Source: JAVWMQ01 sp036637375
Lineage (GTDB): Bacteria; Bacillota; Clostridia; Peptostreptococcales; Anaerovoracaceae
Length of the DNA stretch: 25,025 nucleotides
Assembly (NCBI GenBank): GCA_036637375.1
Contig: JAVWMQ010000025.1
Coordinates: forward strand, 1 to 25,025
Direction of reading: 5' to 3'
A model generated the notes under the pieces. The model was given only the letters and a program-made list of their open reading frames with translations. It did not search any database and was not told the origin of the DNA. The stretch's first letter is position 1. Each line of letters opens with the position of its first letter. A program made the position numbers and the translations under genes. Positions 1 through 8,047 of the stretch are shown here, piece after piece.

Positions 1-36
1 AGGTGCATGATACTGGAAATTACTTAAAATGTTCAT
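1..36 (-). CDS. Start of a gene, probable FAD-binding subunit of a molybdenum hydroxylase (partial)
   Basis: Only the first 12 codons lie in the window; the reading frame is open to the edge. The ATG (34-36) has a perfect AGGAGG (45-50) eight bases upstream and a promoter about 110 bases further up, so the start is well supported. The peptide reads MNILSNFQYHAP. The F-x-Y-x-x-P pattern close to the N-terminus is typical of the FAD-binding medium subunit of xanthine dehydrogenase and CO dehydrogenase relatives, which commonly begin with a sequence like FEYHxPxSLEEA. The location next to a molybdenum cofactor operon with xdhC fits this. Twelve residues cannot prove a family, so the start is sure but the product is an inference. 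Confidence 0.5.
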   Translation of the reverse strand, partial: MNILSNFQYHAP

Positions 37-145
37 TCTGTACGCCTCCTTAAATTTCCACGCATTGAATTTTTCCCATTTACAACATTAGCCCTATTGT
101 AATGTTTTAAAAAATATATCTGAATATTGCTCATATTCATTCTAC

Positions 146-174
146 ATTGTATAATACTTATCTGCATTTGACAA
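146..174 (-). promoter_or_regulatory. Sigma-A-type promoter for the gene leaving the left edge
   Basis: On the minus strand a -35 box TTGTCA (169-174) is separated by exactly 17 bases from a -10 box TACAAT (146-151). It would start transcription near 139 and give a leader of about 100 bases. That leader contains a small hairpin (arms ACATTA and TAATGT, near 76-97) but no riboswitch class that I recognise. The promoter lies downstream of the modC terminator, so the left-edge gene has its own transcription unit. Confidence 0.65.
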
Positions 175-226
175 TTGATAATTATATTTTAATGACAAAA
201 TTTTTTTCAGAATATTATAATTGAAT

Positions 227-260
227 AAAAAAAAATGACTGCCAATGCGCTTGACAGCCA
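227..260 (-). terminator. Rho-independent terminator of the molybdenum operon
   Basis: Read on the minus strand, TGGCTGTCAA pairs with TTGGCAGTCA across a 5-base loop (10 bp, two of them G-U). A run of nine T follows directly. The G-U pairs become A-C mismatches on the other strand, so it works in the minus direction only. It begins about 19 bases after the modC stop codon. Confidence 0.85.
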
Positions 261-278
261 CCTTTATAGGGCTAATGC

Positions 279-1328
279 TTAAAATAATACTATTTTATGC
301 TTGTTGATTTTTAAGTTTGTTGGCAAGGACTTGCTTTTGCATTCTTCTTCGTCTTTGACGCTTAGAATAAACGAAAACTCTTTTGACTCATCATCGCCAG
401 CTGTAAAGAATACCTTTTTTTCTCTAACTCTTTCTAGCACCTTGGTGATTTTAATTTCCACAAAGTCCCCGAGTCTTTCTTCTCCCCATGCTGGTTCTAG
501 ATCTATATCACGAATACCTACATAATTCACATCGTTTTGGATATCATATTCCATATCTATCTTGATGTTCCACTCTGGTATTTCAATAATGCCATTGCCT
601 ACGTGTTTTGCCATTAGGATATTATTTATCCCTACCATTTTTGCACCTTCCAATGTTTTGGGATTTGCAAAAACTTCTTTGGTCTTGCCATATTCTGCAC
701 TTTTACCATTGTTCATAATTAAAAGTTCTTGGCTAAATCTGTAAATTTCATCTCTATTATGTGATACTAGCACTACCATTCCGTTATAGTCTGCTATCAT
801 TTCTTCAAGATCCATCTGCAAATTTTCCTTTAGGCTTTCATCAAGTGCCGAAAAAGGTTCATCAAGAAGTATCAGTTTTGGTTCATATGCCATTATCCTT
901 GCAAGGGCAGCTCTTTGCTGCTGTCCCCCTGAAAGCTCTGATGGATATCTATCCTTTAAGTTATTAATGTGAAACTTATTTAACAGTTCATCTGTTGTCT
1001 TTTGTTTCTGCTCCTTGGTCCCCTTTGCAATAATGCTGATGTTTTCACCGATTGTCATTGTAGGAAAAAGCGCATAGCTTTGGAATAAATATGCAACATT
1101 TCTGTTTTGTGGCTTAATATCAATTTTGTTTTGGCTATCAAATACACAAACCTTGTCAATTACTATACTGCCTTCTAGTGGTTCACTTATGCCTGCTATA
1201 TATTTTAGTAGCATGCTTTTGCCAGCACCTGAAGCACCTAGTATTCCAATACGTCTGGCTTCACTTTGAAATGCTACATCCATATTGAAATTATCAAGTT
1301 TTGATTTTAAATTTAAATTTATAGTCAT
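279..1328 (-). CDS. modC: Molybdate ABC transporter ATP-binding protein ModC
   Basis: Cytoplasmic ATPase that drives molybdate import through ModB. The 349-residue protein shows Walker A GASGAGKS (31-38), Q-loop FQSYALFP (82-89), ABC signature LSGGQQQR (132-139), Walker B LILLDEP (152-158) with the D-loop SALD, and the H-loop histidine in VLVSH (186-190). The part after about residue 230 fits a TOBE-like regulatory domain but is poorly conserved, so a ligand-binding MOP role is only likely. The gene is last in the operon, 15 bases after modB, with only a weak AG-rich ribosome site. Order A-B-C and neighbours argue for molybdate; tungstate or sulfate ATPases are alternatives by sequence alone. 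Confidence 0.9.
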   Translation of the reverse strand: MTINLNLKSKLDNFNMDVAFQSEARRIGILGASGAGKSMLLKYIAGISEPLEGSIVIDKVCVFDSQNKIDIKPQNRNVAYLFQSYALFPTMTIGENISIIAKGTKEQKQKTTDELLNKFHINNLKDRYPSELSGGQQQRAALARIMAYEPKLILLDEPFSALDESLKENLQMDLEEMIADYNGMVVLVSHNRDEIYRFSQELLIMNNGKSAEYGKTKEVFANPKTLEGAKMVGINNILMAKHVGNGIIEIPEWNIKIDMEYDIQNDVNYVGIRDIDLEPAWGEERLGDFVEIKITKVLERVREKKVFFTAGDDESKEFSFILSVKDEEECKSKSLPTNLKINKHKIVLF

Positions 1329-1343
1329 ATTTGCTACTCTCTA

Positions 1344-2033
1344 TTAAACCTTATTCTTCCCTGAAATAATATTGACACTGTATATTACCCCGAATGCAAT
1401 AATTAAAACTATGACAACCCATATACCCGCTTTTAGATAATCACCATCGTTAATTACCATTGCAATGGTTTGAGAAATCGTTCCTGTCTTGCCTGGAATA
1501 TTCCCCGCAAGCATTGAAGTTGCGCCATATTCTCCCATAGCTCTTGCAAAACACAAAATTGCTCCTGAGGTTATTCCTGGCTTTGCAACAGGCAACATAA
1601 CCCTAAAGAATATCTTTTTTTCACTCATTCCCAATGTCCTAGCGGCATAAATCAAGTTCATATCTACCTGCTCAAATGCAGCTCTTGCGTTTTGGTACAT
1701 TAATGGAAATGCAATAACAGTGGCTGCAAGTATGCAACCTAACCAAGTTTGGACAACTACAATATCAAAGTTTTCGTATAAGAATTCTCCACCAATTCGT
1801 CTTCTACTAAATATTATTAGTAAGATAAATCCCATCACTGTAGGTGGCAAGACAAGAGGCATAGAGAAAAGTCCATCAATCATAGCTCTTTTCTTTTTGC
1901 CATAGGACATAACCTTTTTTGCCAAAAATATTCCTAGGAAAAACGAAATTATAGTAGCAACTATACCTGTTTTTATTGATATTATTAACGGACTCCAGTC
2001 CAAACTATTTAGTATTTCAACTACTGCATCCAC
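1344..2033 (-). CDS. modB: Molybdate ABC transporter permease ModB
   Basis: Integral membrane permease of the molybdate importer. The 229-residue protein is hydrophobic with about five membrane segments. It has the EAA-type cytoplasmic loop that docks on the ATPase (AARTLGMSEKKIFFRVMLP, about 128-148). Near it, residues GEYGATSMLAGNIPGKT match the conserved block of ModB and CysT permeases. Normal length for ModB. The start ATG at 2033 has GGAGA 11 bases upstream, immediately after the modA stop codon; upstream codons in frame are stops, so this is the only reasonable start. It works with ModA (ligand capture) and ModC (ATP hydrolysis). Confidence 0.92.
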   Translation of the reverse strand: MDAVVEILNSLDWSPLIISIKTGIVATIISFFLGIFLAKKVMSYGKKKRAMIDGLFSMPLVLPPTVMGFILLIIFSRRRIGGEFLYENFDIVVVQTWLGCILAATVIAFPLMYQNARAAFEQVDMNLIYAARTLGMSEKKIFFRVMLPVAKPGITSGAILCFARAMGEYGATSMLAGNIPGKTGTISQTIAMVINDGDYLKAGIWVVIVLIIAFGVIYSVNIISGKNKV

Positions 2034-2047
2034 TTACTAATCTCCAT

Positions 2048-2920
2048 TTACTTTTCTATCAAGAATCCATATTTTTCATATGTTTTCTTTGCAAAATCTC
2101 CCATCAAAAATTCGTAAAGCTTATCTACTTCTTGGTTTAACTCCTTTGGAAGTTCTTCTTTACCAACAACTTTTACTAAAGGATATACTATTTTACCTGA
2201 TAATTCAGGGCTAATTTCTTCTATAACCTTTACATCTTTAGTTTTGTTTATATCACTTGTATAAGCAAAACCTACCTCACAAGATTTCTCTGCAATAGCA
2301 CTTACTACTGTGTTTACATTGTCCTTTTCACTAATTGTAATATCCCCTAAAGCCTTTGATATTTTGCTACCTTCCATCTTCTTGATGTCATCGTTAGTTA
2401 AATTTTCATTCTTTAGAGTTCCATTTGCAATCATAGCTTTTCTCGCATAAAACCCTGCAGGAACGCTTCCATAAGGTAGTGCAATACTCTTTGCTTTGCT
2501 AATTGTGTCTAAACCTTTTACTTGTCCATCGTAATCTTTGTAACCAACAAGCGCTAGTCTATTTCCCAGAACATTTTTTACACTTTTTTTGTCTATTAGG
2601 TTCTTCGCACCTAGCTCGACCATTTCGTTTTCTGATGCACTGAAGAATAAATTGCAGTCAAACCCTTCCATAATCTGTGTCTTTAACTTACCTGAGCCAT
2701 CAGCGTTAATACTCACTTTAACTCCTGGGTTTTGTTTTTCGTACTCTGCTTTAATTTCTTCCATTGCTTTGCTTAGACTAGCTGCAACAAATAACTGTAT
2801 TTCTTGTTTGTCTTGCCCTGCGACTTCTTCATTCTTGTCTTTGCCACATGATACAATGCCAAAGCATAAACAAAGTACAAGTAATACTGCCATAATTTTT
2901 CTAACTTTATTCCTTTTCAT
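2048..2920 (-). CDS. modA: Molybdate-binding lipoprotein ModA
   Basis: Extracytoplasmic solute-binding protein that captures molybdate for ModB-ModC. It begins with a lipoprotein signal peptide: basic MKRNKVRK, a hydrophobic stretch, then the lipobox GIVSC with the lipidated cysteine at residue 25. The mature part has ModA-like blocks such as LFVAASLSKAMEEI and LFFSASENEM, whose serines normally hold the oxyanion. Length is 290 residues. An ATG ten codons upstream (2950) is in frame, but the ATG at 2920 has GAGAGGG seven bases away and leads straight into the signal peptide, so I use it. Molybdate specificity is inferred from context; tungstate-binding relatives look similar. Confidence 0.9.
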   Translation of the reverse strand: MKRNKVRKIMAVLLVLCLCFGIVSCGKDKNEEVAGQDKQEIQLFVAASLSKAMEEIKAEYEKQNPGVKVSINADGSGKLKTQIMEGFDCNLFFSASENEMVELGAKNLIDKKSVKNVLGNRLALVGYKDYDGQVKGLDTISKAKSIALPYGSVPAGFYARKAMIANGTLKNENLTNDDIKKMEGSKISKALGDITISEKDNVNTVVSAIAEKSCEVGFAYTSDINKTKDVKVIEEISPELSGKIVYPLVKVVGKEELPKELNQEVDKLYEFLMGDFAKKTYEKYGFLIEK

Positions 2921-2936
2921 TTTTTTACCCTCTCTG

Positions 2937-3872
2937 CTATTTTCTAGCACATTCTCTTTCGCTACCTTTTAATATTCCCATTCCATGAGCTAGGTTAGGC
3001 ATTAAGAACTCTAAGCTTTCACTTACTGCTTTAGGGCTTCCTGGAAGGTTGATTATAAGTGTATTTTTTCTAATACCACTTACCGCCCTACTAAACATTG
3101 CTCTTGGGGTAATATTCATTGAATATGCTCTAATTGCTTCTGCAATTCCATTTGCCATTCTATCGCATACAGCAATTGTCGCTTCTGGTGTTACATCTCT
3201 CTTAGCAAAACCTGTTCCACCTGTCGTAATAATTAAATCAATTTGTCTTTGATCTGTCAGTCTAATTAATTGTCTTTCAATTAACGCTCTTTCGTCTGGA
3301 ATGATAATTGATTCTTTGACATCATATCCACTTGCTTCTAACGCGTCTTTAATAATTGGACCACTACCATCAACTCTCTCTCCCTCTGCACCTTTGTCAC
3401 TTAGGGTAACAACTGCAGCTGTCAATGGTCTATCCTTGTCTGGCTCAATCATTGTAACTTCATCACCTACTGTAATTTCACCACCAATTAGAACCTGAGT
3501 GAATACACCCTCTCTCGGCATAATGCAATCTCCCATTTTTTGATAAATCGCACAATGAGTATGACATTCTTTACCTATTTGAGTTAATTCTAAAAGTGCA
3601 TCTCCAATTTTGAATTTCGTTCCTACTGGTAACTCCTTAAAATCAAAACCTTCAATAATTAAGTTCTCTCCAAATGCACCAAAATCAACTTCTGCACCCT
3701 TAGCTCTAAATGCTTCAACTTTTTCAAAAGAAAGTAGACTTACCTGTCTGTGCCATTTGCCACCATGTGCATCATTTTCAATTCCAAAATCAACTAATAA
3801 ATTTGCCTTTGGTACTTCACTTTTTTGTGTACCCTTTTTTTCGCTAATGCAAATTCCGACTATTTTACCCAT
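2937..3872 (-). CDS. MOSC domain / MogA-MoaB molybdopterin adenylyltransferase fusion protein
   Basis: Two-domain molybdenum cofactor protein of 311 residues. Residues about 1-135 form a MOSC domain, with the NDAHGGKWHRQVSLL block, FGENL and a likely ligand cysteine in GKECHTHC. Residues about 145-311 form a MogA/MoaB domain, which adenylylates molybdopterin before metal insertion. It shows AAVVTLSDKG, the MoCF signature TTGGTG followed by RDVTPEAT, and LPGSPKA. MOSC domains are thought to bind sulfur or molybdopterin for delivery, so the fusion would couple activation and sulfur handling. The start at 3872 is chosen because GAAGGG precedes it; an in-frame ATG seven codons upstream lacks such a site. 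This fusion is known in anaerobic Firmicutes. Confidence 0.9.
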   Translation of the reverse strand: MGKIVGICISEKKGTQKSEVPKANLLVDFGIENDAHGGKWHRQVSLLSFEKVEAFRAKGAEVDFGAFGENLIIEGFDFKELPVGTKFKIGDALLELTQIGKECHTHCAIYQKMGDCIMPREGVFTQVLIGGEITVGDEVTMIEPDKDRPLTAAVVTLSDKGAEGERVDGSGPIIKDALEASGYDVKESIIIPDERALIERQLIRLTDQRQIDLIITTGGTGFAKRDVTPEATIAVCDRMANGIAEAIRAYSMNITPRAMFSRAVSGIRKNTLIINLPGSPKAVSESLEFLMPNLAHGMGILKGSERECARK

Positions 3873-3900
3873 TATATTTCCCTTCTGTTTCACTTATACT

Positions 3901-4866
3901 TTAACCGCCTATTTGCGCCATCTTTTTAAATTCTGTTACGTTTTCAAGCTCTTCAAAGCAATGCTTTTCTGGTTTTGATAGAATTGCTTCTTTGAGTAAC
4001 TCATTAATCGCCTTTGTATCTCCAGCTTTAATTGCATCCTTAATATTAACGTGCTTTTCAAAGCATAGACAAAACTTAACTTCACCTGTTGATGTCATCC
4101 TTATTCTATTACACTTGTCGCAAAACTTACCATGTATTGCACTAATAAATCCAACACAACCTTCAAATTCCTCAATTTTGTAATAAATTGCAGGGCCATT
4201 ACCTCTCGGCTTCATTTCTGTTTCAACGCCTTTATAGATACTCTTTATATGGTTCAAAAGGCTTTCATTTGATACAAGATATGATTCTGAGCCATATCCA
4301 ATAGGCATCATTTCAATAAATCTTAAATCTATTTTGTATTTCTTTGGAAACTCCAAAAGTTTATTGAAGTCATCTTTGTAATCCTCGTCATGAAGTACAG
4401 AATTAATCTTGACCTTTAGCCCAGCTTTTACTGCGGCTTCTATTGATTCCAAAACATCATTTAAACTATCAAAACCTGTTATCTTTTGGTATCTCTCTCT
4501 ATCAATACTATCAAGGCTGATGTTTACTGATTTTAGACCTGCTTCAATTAACTCATTTAGTTGTTTCTTTAGCAAAACCCCATTTGTAGTTAGGGTTACA
4601 TCTCTCACACCATCAATCTCATAAATGCTCTTAATTAACTTAGCACAATCCTTCCTCACTAAAGGTTCTCCCCCTGTGATCTTGAACTTAACTATGCCAA
4701 GCTTTACAGCCTCTCTACAAACCATAACGATTTCGTCATAGCTTAATACCTCATCATGAGAAAAAAGCTCAACGCCCATAGGCATGCAATATGTGCATCT
4801 AAGATTACACCTGTCCGTAATAGATATTCTCATATAATCTATATTTCTATCATGGGAATCTCTCAC
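3901..4866 (-). CDS. moaA: GTP 3',8-cyclase MoaA
   Basis: Radical SAM enzyme for the first step of molybdenum cofactor synthesis, turning GTP into 3',8-cyclo-GTP, which MoaC then converts to cPMP. The 321-residue protein has the radical SAM motif CNLRCTYC (C20, C24, C27) and the SAM-binding GGEPLVRKD. A second cluster site is in the C-terminal half (FCDKC, with a further cysteine after GEVKF). It ends in the Gly-Gly pair that is conserved and needed in this family. The predicted start is GTG at 4866, one base after the moaC stop, suggesting translational coupling. The ribosome site is weak (GTGGAA), and Met12 is a possible alternative start. Confidence 0.95.
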   Translation of the reverse strand: MRDSHDRNIDYMRISITDRCNLRCTYCMPMGVELFSHDEVLSYDEIVMVCREAVKLGIVKFKITGGEPLVRKDCAKLIKSIYEIDGVRDVTLTTNGVLLKKQLNELIEAGLKSVNISLDSIDRERYQKITGFDSLNDVLESIEAAVKAGLKVKINSVLHDEDYKDDFNKLLEFPKKYKIDLRFIEMMPIGYGSESYLVSNESLLNHIKSIYKGVETEMKPRGNGPAIYYKIEEFEGCVGFISAIHGKFCDKCNRIRMTSTGEVKFCLCFEKHVNIKDAIKAGDTKAINELLKEAILSKPEKHCFEELENVTEFKKMAQIGG

Positions 4867-4867
4867 T

Positions 4868-5353
4868 TTATTCCACTACCTTTCGCATCCATGTTCCACT
4901 TTTGCCCCCTGTTTTTTTCAGAAGGTGTATATTGGTTATCTCCATACCTTTATCTACTGCTTTGCACATGTCATAAATAGTTAAGAGGCAAACATTTACC
5001 CCTGTAAGCGCTTCCATTTCAACCCCAGTTTTGCCAACCGTTTTGGCTGTGCAGCTTGCTGTAATGGAAGATGTTTCTTCATCAAGCTCAAACTCGATCT
5101 CAACCTTGCTTAAATTTAGAATATGACATAATGGAATTAAATCTGGAGTCTTTTTTGCTCCCATAATTCCTGCAATCCTTGCAATTGCAAGCACATCGCC
5201 TTTCTTCATATCTCCGGCTTTAACCTTGTCAAAGCATTCCTTTGACATTGTTATAGTTCCAAGGGCAATTGCTTCTCTAGTTGTATCGTTTTTCTCACTA
5301 ACGTCAACCATTATCGCATTCCCTTTGTTATCAAAATGTGTAAACTCGTTCAT
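4868..5353 (-). CDS. moaC: Cyclic pyranopterin monophosphate synthase MoaC
   Basis: Works directly after MoaA, rearranging 3',8-cyclo-GTP to cyclic pyranopterin monophosphate. The 161 residues match the family from end to end: MVDVSEK near the N-terminus, ARIAGIMGAKKT, the signature LIPLCHIL, KTGVEMEALTG, the catalytic region IYDMCKAVDKGM, and the closing KTGGKSG. Length is typical. TAGGAG lies six bases before the ATG. It sits 33 bases after the MoeA-like gene and directly before moaA, so the two cPMP-forming enzymes are adjacent in the operon. Confidence 0.96.
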   Translation of the reverse strand: MNEFTHFDNKGNAIMVDVSEKNDTTREAIALGTITMSKECFDKVKAGDMKKGDVLAIARIAGIMGAKKTPDLIPLCHILNLSKVEIEFELDEETSSITASCTAKTVGKTGVEMEALTGVNVCLLTIYDMCKAVDKGMEITNIHLLKKTGGKSGTWMRKVVE

Positions 5354-5386
5354 TTATTTCTCCTACGAAACTCTCTTTAATTACCC

Positions 5387-6433
5387 TTACTTACCAAAGC
5401 TACATTGAGGGAAAGTACATGGTGTACATGATAGACATAGTCCTCCCTGTCCAAGCCCTGCTAAATCATCAGCAGTTACCATATCATCTGCCATTACCCT
5501 TGGCAAGATTAGATCAAAAATTGTACGCTTTTCGTACATAACGCATCCTGGCAATCCCATTACAGCAATTGGGTTTTCTCTACCTTCTTTGTTAAAGTAT
5601 GCAAGCAGGAACATTGCTCCTGGCAAAACTGGTGCGCCGTATGAAACAATATCTGCCCCAGTATTTCTAATTGCTAGAGGAGTTTTGTCATCAGGGTCAA
5701 CACTCATACCACCTGTGCAAAGCACTGTATCTGCGCCTTTTTCTATTAAATCTAAAATTGCAGCTGTAACCTTTTTGTCATCATCTTCAAGAATTATATG
5801 TTCTAGTACAGTTCCACCAAATTCGGCAATTTTATTGACTATAACTGGTGTAAAAGTATCCTTAATTCTTCCATAAAAAACCTCGTTACCAGTTGTTACA
5901 ATGCCTACCTTCTTGCCTTTAAACTGTTTAACTTCAAATATTGGATTTCCATTGGTGATTTCTAATACCTTGTCTTTAGCTTTTAGCATTTTTTCTTCTT
6001 CTATTACTAGTGGAATAATTCTTGTCCCTGCAATTTTGTCACCTTCGTGAACTGCAAAGTTTCCATGTATACTTGCAATCATCAGCTGGCCAAAGCTATT
6101 TACAGCTTTAAGTGCATCATTATTCACTTTTAGTAATCCATGACAATTTGCAAAAAGTTCAATCTTGCCTTCCTTTGCATTTGAACGATTCATATTGTCG
6201 TTGATGCACATTTCGCACAATATTTCTGCAGCATCATCTTCGTGAAGCATGCCTTCTTTGTTTTCCCAAACATAAAGTTGATCCTTGCCAACGCTCAAAA
6301 GCACTGGAATATCTTCTTTTGTTACCACGTGCCCTTTTCTAAAAACAGCGTCTTTAGTTACTCCCTTAATTATCTGAGTAATATCGTGACATAAAACTGC
6401 ACCTTCCGCATCTACCGTTTTAATTACTTTCAT
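5387..6433 (-). CDS. MoeA-like molybdopterin-binding protein with C-terminal cysteine motif
   Basis: A 348-residue protein whose second half (about 170-320) is a MoCF/MoeA-type fold, with KVGIVTTGNEVFYGRI, LCTGGMSVDPDD and VMGLPGC. The N-terminal half is like the shortened MoeA relatives found beside xdhC in molybdenum hydroxylase clusters, not full-length MoeA (about 400 residues). It may handle metal insertion or cofactor transfer for hydroxylases; this is inferred from context. The last 16 residues carry CX2CX2CX4C (C333, C336, C339, C344), a likely metal or iron-sulfur site. It starts two bases after the xdhC stop, with its AAGGAG inside the end of xdhC, so translation is probably coupled. 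Confidence 0.85.
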   Translation of the reverse strand: MKVIKTVDAEGAVLCHDITQIIKGVTKDAVFRKGHVVTKEDIPVLLSVGKDQLYVWENKEGMLHEDDAAEILCEMCINDNMNRSNAKEGKIELFANCHGLLKVNNDALKAVNSFGQLMIASIHGNFAVHEGDKIAGTRIIPLVIEEEKMLKAKDKVLEITNGNPIFEVKQFKGKKVGIVTTGNEVFYGRIKDTFTPVIVNKIAEFGGTVLEHIILEDDDKKVTAAILDLIEKGADTVLCTGGMSVDPDDKTPLAIRNTGADIVSYGAPVLPGAMFLLAYFNKEGRENPIAVMGLPGCVMYEKRTIFDLILPRVMADDMVTADDLAGLGQGGLCLSCTPCTFPQCSFGK

Positions 6434-6435
6434 CT

Positions 6436-7452
6436 TTATTTCTCCTTAGCCCTTTCGTTAATTAATTCTCCTGCTATGCTTACAGCTATTTCTGCAGGTG
6501 TTTCTGCCAAAATTGGAAGTCCAATTGGTGCAGTAATTCTGCAAAGATCGTTGTCATTATATCCATCTGCTCTAAGTTTCTCAAATACTTTGGCAGTTTT
6601 TCGCTTACTTCCTATTACACCAATGTATCTTGCTGGTGTCTTTAGTACCTGTCTTTGGATTTCATAATCGTCCTTATGTCCTCTCGTCATTATACAAATG
6701 TAGTCATTCTTTGTGATTTCTACGCATACATCTGAAAGGTTTAACATATCTACTATCCTAGTTTCTATAACTCCATCAAATAGTTCCTTTTTGGCGAAGT
6801 CTTCTCTATCTTCAAGAATTAGACATCTAAATTTAATTCTTGCTAGTGTTGGTACTAATTCTTGTGCAACGTGACCGCCACCAAAGATATAGACCTTACC
6901 TGTTTCGTTAATTTGTTCAATATAGTATTTCTTGCCTTCCACTTCAATTCTGTAAGGCTTACTTTGCAGATCATTAGTAATTTCTTCACTAACTTCAATT
7001 CCAAACGTTCCAAAAGCCTGACTGTATATTCCCATTTGAGAGCTTTGCCCTTCTGTAATATCTGTAATTAGCCAAGCATCTTCCTCATCAGCAAAAAGTG
7101 CAAGTCCATGTTCTACCAAAGCCTTAACTTTTTCGTCATCATTTGAAATATACTGGAAGTAGCAATCAACATCTCCCCCACAAATCATTCCTAAGTCTTG
7201 AACTTGATTTGGCTTTAATCTGTAACTTTCATTAAATGATTTTTTTGTTTCTAGTACTTCTTGAGCTTTTTGCTGGCATAGGTACTCAACAGCACCACCA
7301 CCAATTGTTCCGTAAATTCTACCTTCTTTGCCAACTAGCATTCTTGCCCCTGCACCTCTTGGTGTTGAACCAGAACTCCCTGTAACTGATACCATTGTTA
7401 TGCTGTTTCCAGCTTCCATTTGTTCTTTTAAAATCTTAAATAGCTTTCTCAT
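6436..7452 (-). CDS. xdhC: XdhC-family molybdenum hydroxylase maturation protein
   Basis: XdhC proteins bind molybdenum cofactor and help its sulfuration and delivery to xanthine dehydrogenase-type enzymes. The 338-residue protein has the N-terminal XdhC domain (VSVTGSSGSTPRGAGARMLV at about 22-40, then GTIGGGAVE). Its C-terminal Rossmann domain has VYIFGGGHVAQ, and the family signature IGVIGSKRK and PIGLPILAETPAEIAVSI. Length is normal. GAGGAAAA precedes the ATG. It supports the view that this operon serves a hydroxylase of the xanthine dehydrogenase family, whose FAD subunit may start at the left edge of the window. It is distinct from the YqeB-type proteins of selenium-dependent hydroxylases, although that system cannot be excluded. 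Confidence 0.93.
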   Translation of the reverse strand: MRKLFKILKEQMEAGNSITMVSVTGSSGSTPRGAGARMLVGKEGRIYGTIGGGAVEYLCQQKAQEVLETKKSFNESYRLKPNQVQDLGMICGGDVDCYFQYISNDDEKVKALVEHGLALFADEEDAWLITDITEGQSSQMGIYSQAFGTFGIEVSEEITNDLQSKPYRIEVEGKKYYIEQINETGKVYIFGGGHVAQELVPTLARIKFRCLILEDREDFAKKELFDGVIETRIVDMLNLSDVCVEITKNDYICIMTRGHKDDYEIQRQVLKTPARYIGVIGSKRKTAKVFEKLRADGYNDNDLCRITAPIGLPILAETPAEIAVSIAGELINERAKEK

Positions 7453-7475
7453 ATTTTCCTCTTTTTTCTATATCA

Positions 7476-8039
7476 TTACTTTGGCAACATTCCTATTTCT
7501 ATTGCCCTAAAATTCATATTATCATCAATTTCAAAATGGTTATAACAGGCATAAGGCTGCCTTATTCCCCTCGATTGCTCCAGAGGCTCACCTATAACCT
7601 TTGAAATAAATGCACAGTTAATTCCTGCATGTGCGACGCAAATTATGTCGCCACTAGAGCGCTCCAAAATAGCTTTTAACGCCCTTTCCATTCGCATTAG
7701 ACCATTTATTCGTTTTTCCCCAGTAACCGGCTCAGATTCCAAGTCCTTTTTTATGTCCTTTAGGGGAACACCTTCCCACTCACCCATAAAAATTTCCATA
7801 AGTCCTGGTTCAATTTCTACATCAAGTCTGTCATCTGCAATAATCTTTGCAGTATTTACACACCTAATTAATGGGCTTGTGTAAACTTTACTTATATTCT
7901 TTTTTGCAAAAAACTCCCTAAGCTTTTTGCATTCTTCTTTGCCTGTTTCTCCTAGATCTATTTCCGTTCTGCCTATGCAAAGCTTAATTCCATCTTTGAA
8001 GTCTGGCATACCATGTCTAACTAGATATAAATTTCTCAC
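7476..8039 (-). CDS. Histidine phosphatase family protein
   Basis: A 187-residue member of the phosphoglycerate mutase/alpha-ribazole phosphatase branch. The catalytic motif LVRHG puts the phospho-accepting histidine at residue 9. An acid residue lies in FMGEWEG, and the second catalytic histidine is in CVAHAGIN. The substrate is unknown. Inside a molybdenum operon a role with a phosphorylated pterin or nucleotide is possible, but this is a guess. The start is GTG at 8039, five bases after GGAG that overlaps the stop codon of the upstream gene; the tight packing suggests co-translation. The protein is soluble and has no signal peptide. Confidence 0.85.
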   Translation of the reverse strand: MRNLYLVRHGMPDFKDGIKLCIGRTEIDLGETGKEECKKLREFFAKKNISKVYTSPLIRCVNTAKIIADDRLDVEIEPGLMEIFMGEWEGVPLKDIKKDLESEPVTGEKRINGLMRMERALKAILERSSGDIICVAHAGINCAFISKVIGEPLEQSRGIRQPYACYNHFEIDDNMNFRAIEIGMLPK

Positions 8040-8047
8040 AATTGCTC

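Noticed and set aside
37..145. A molybdenum cofactor or purine riboswitch in the leader of the left-edge gene.
   Set aside because: The leader is only about 100 bases, is AT-rich and has one weak hairpin; it shows none of the conserved cores of these classes.
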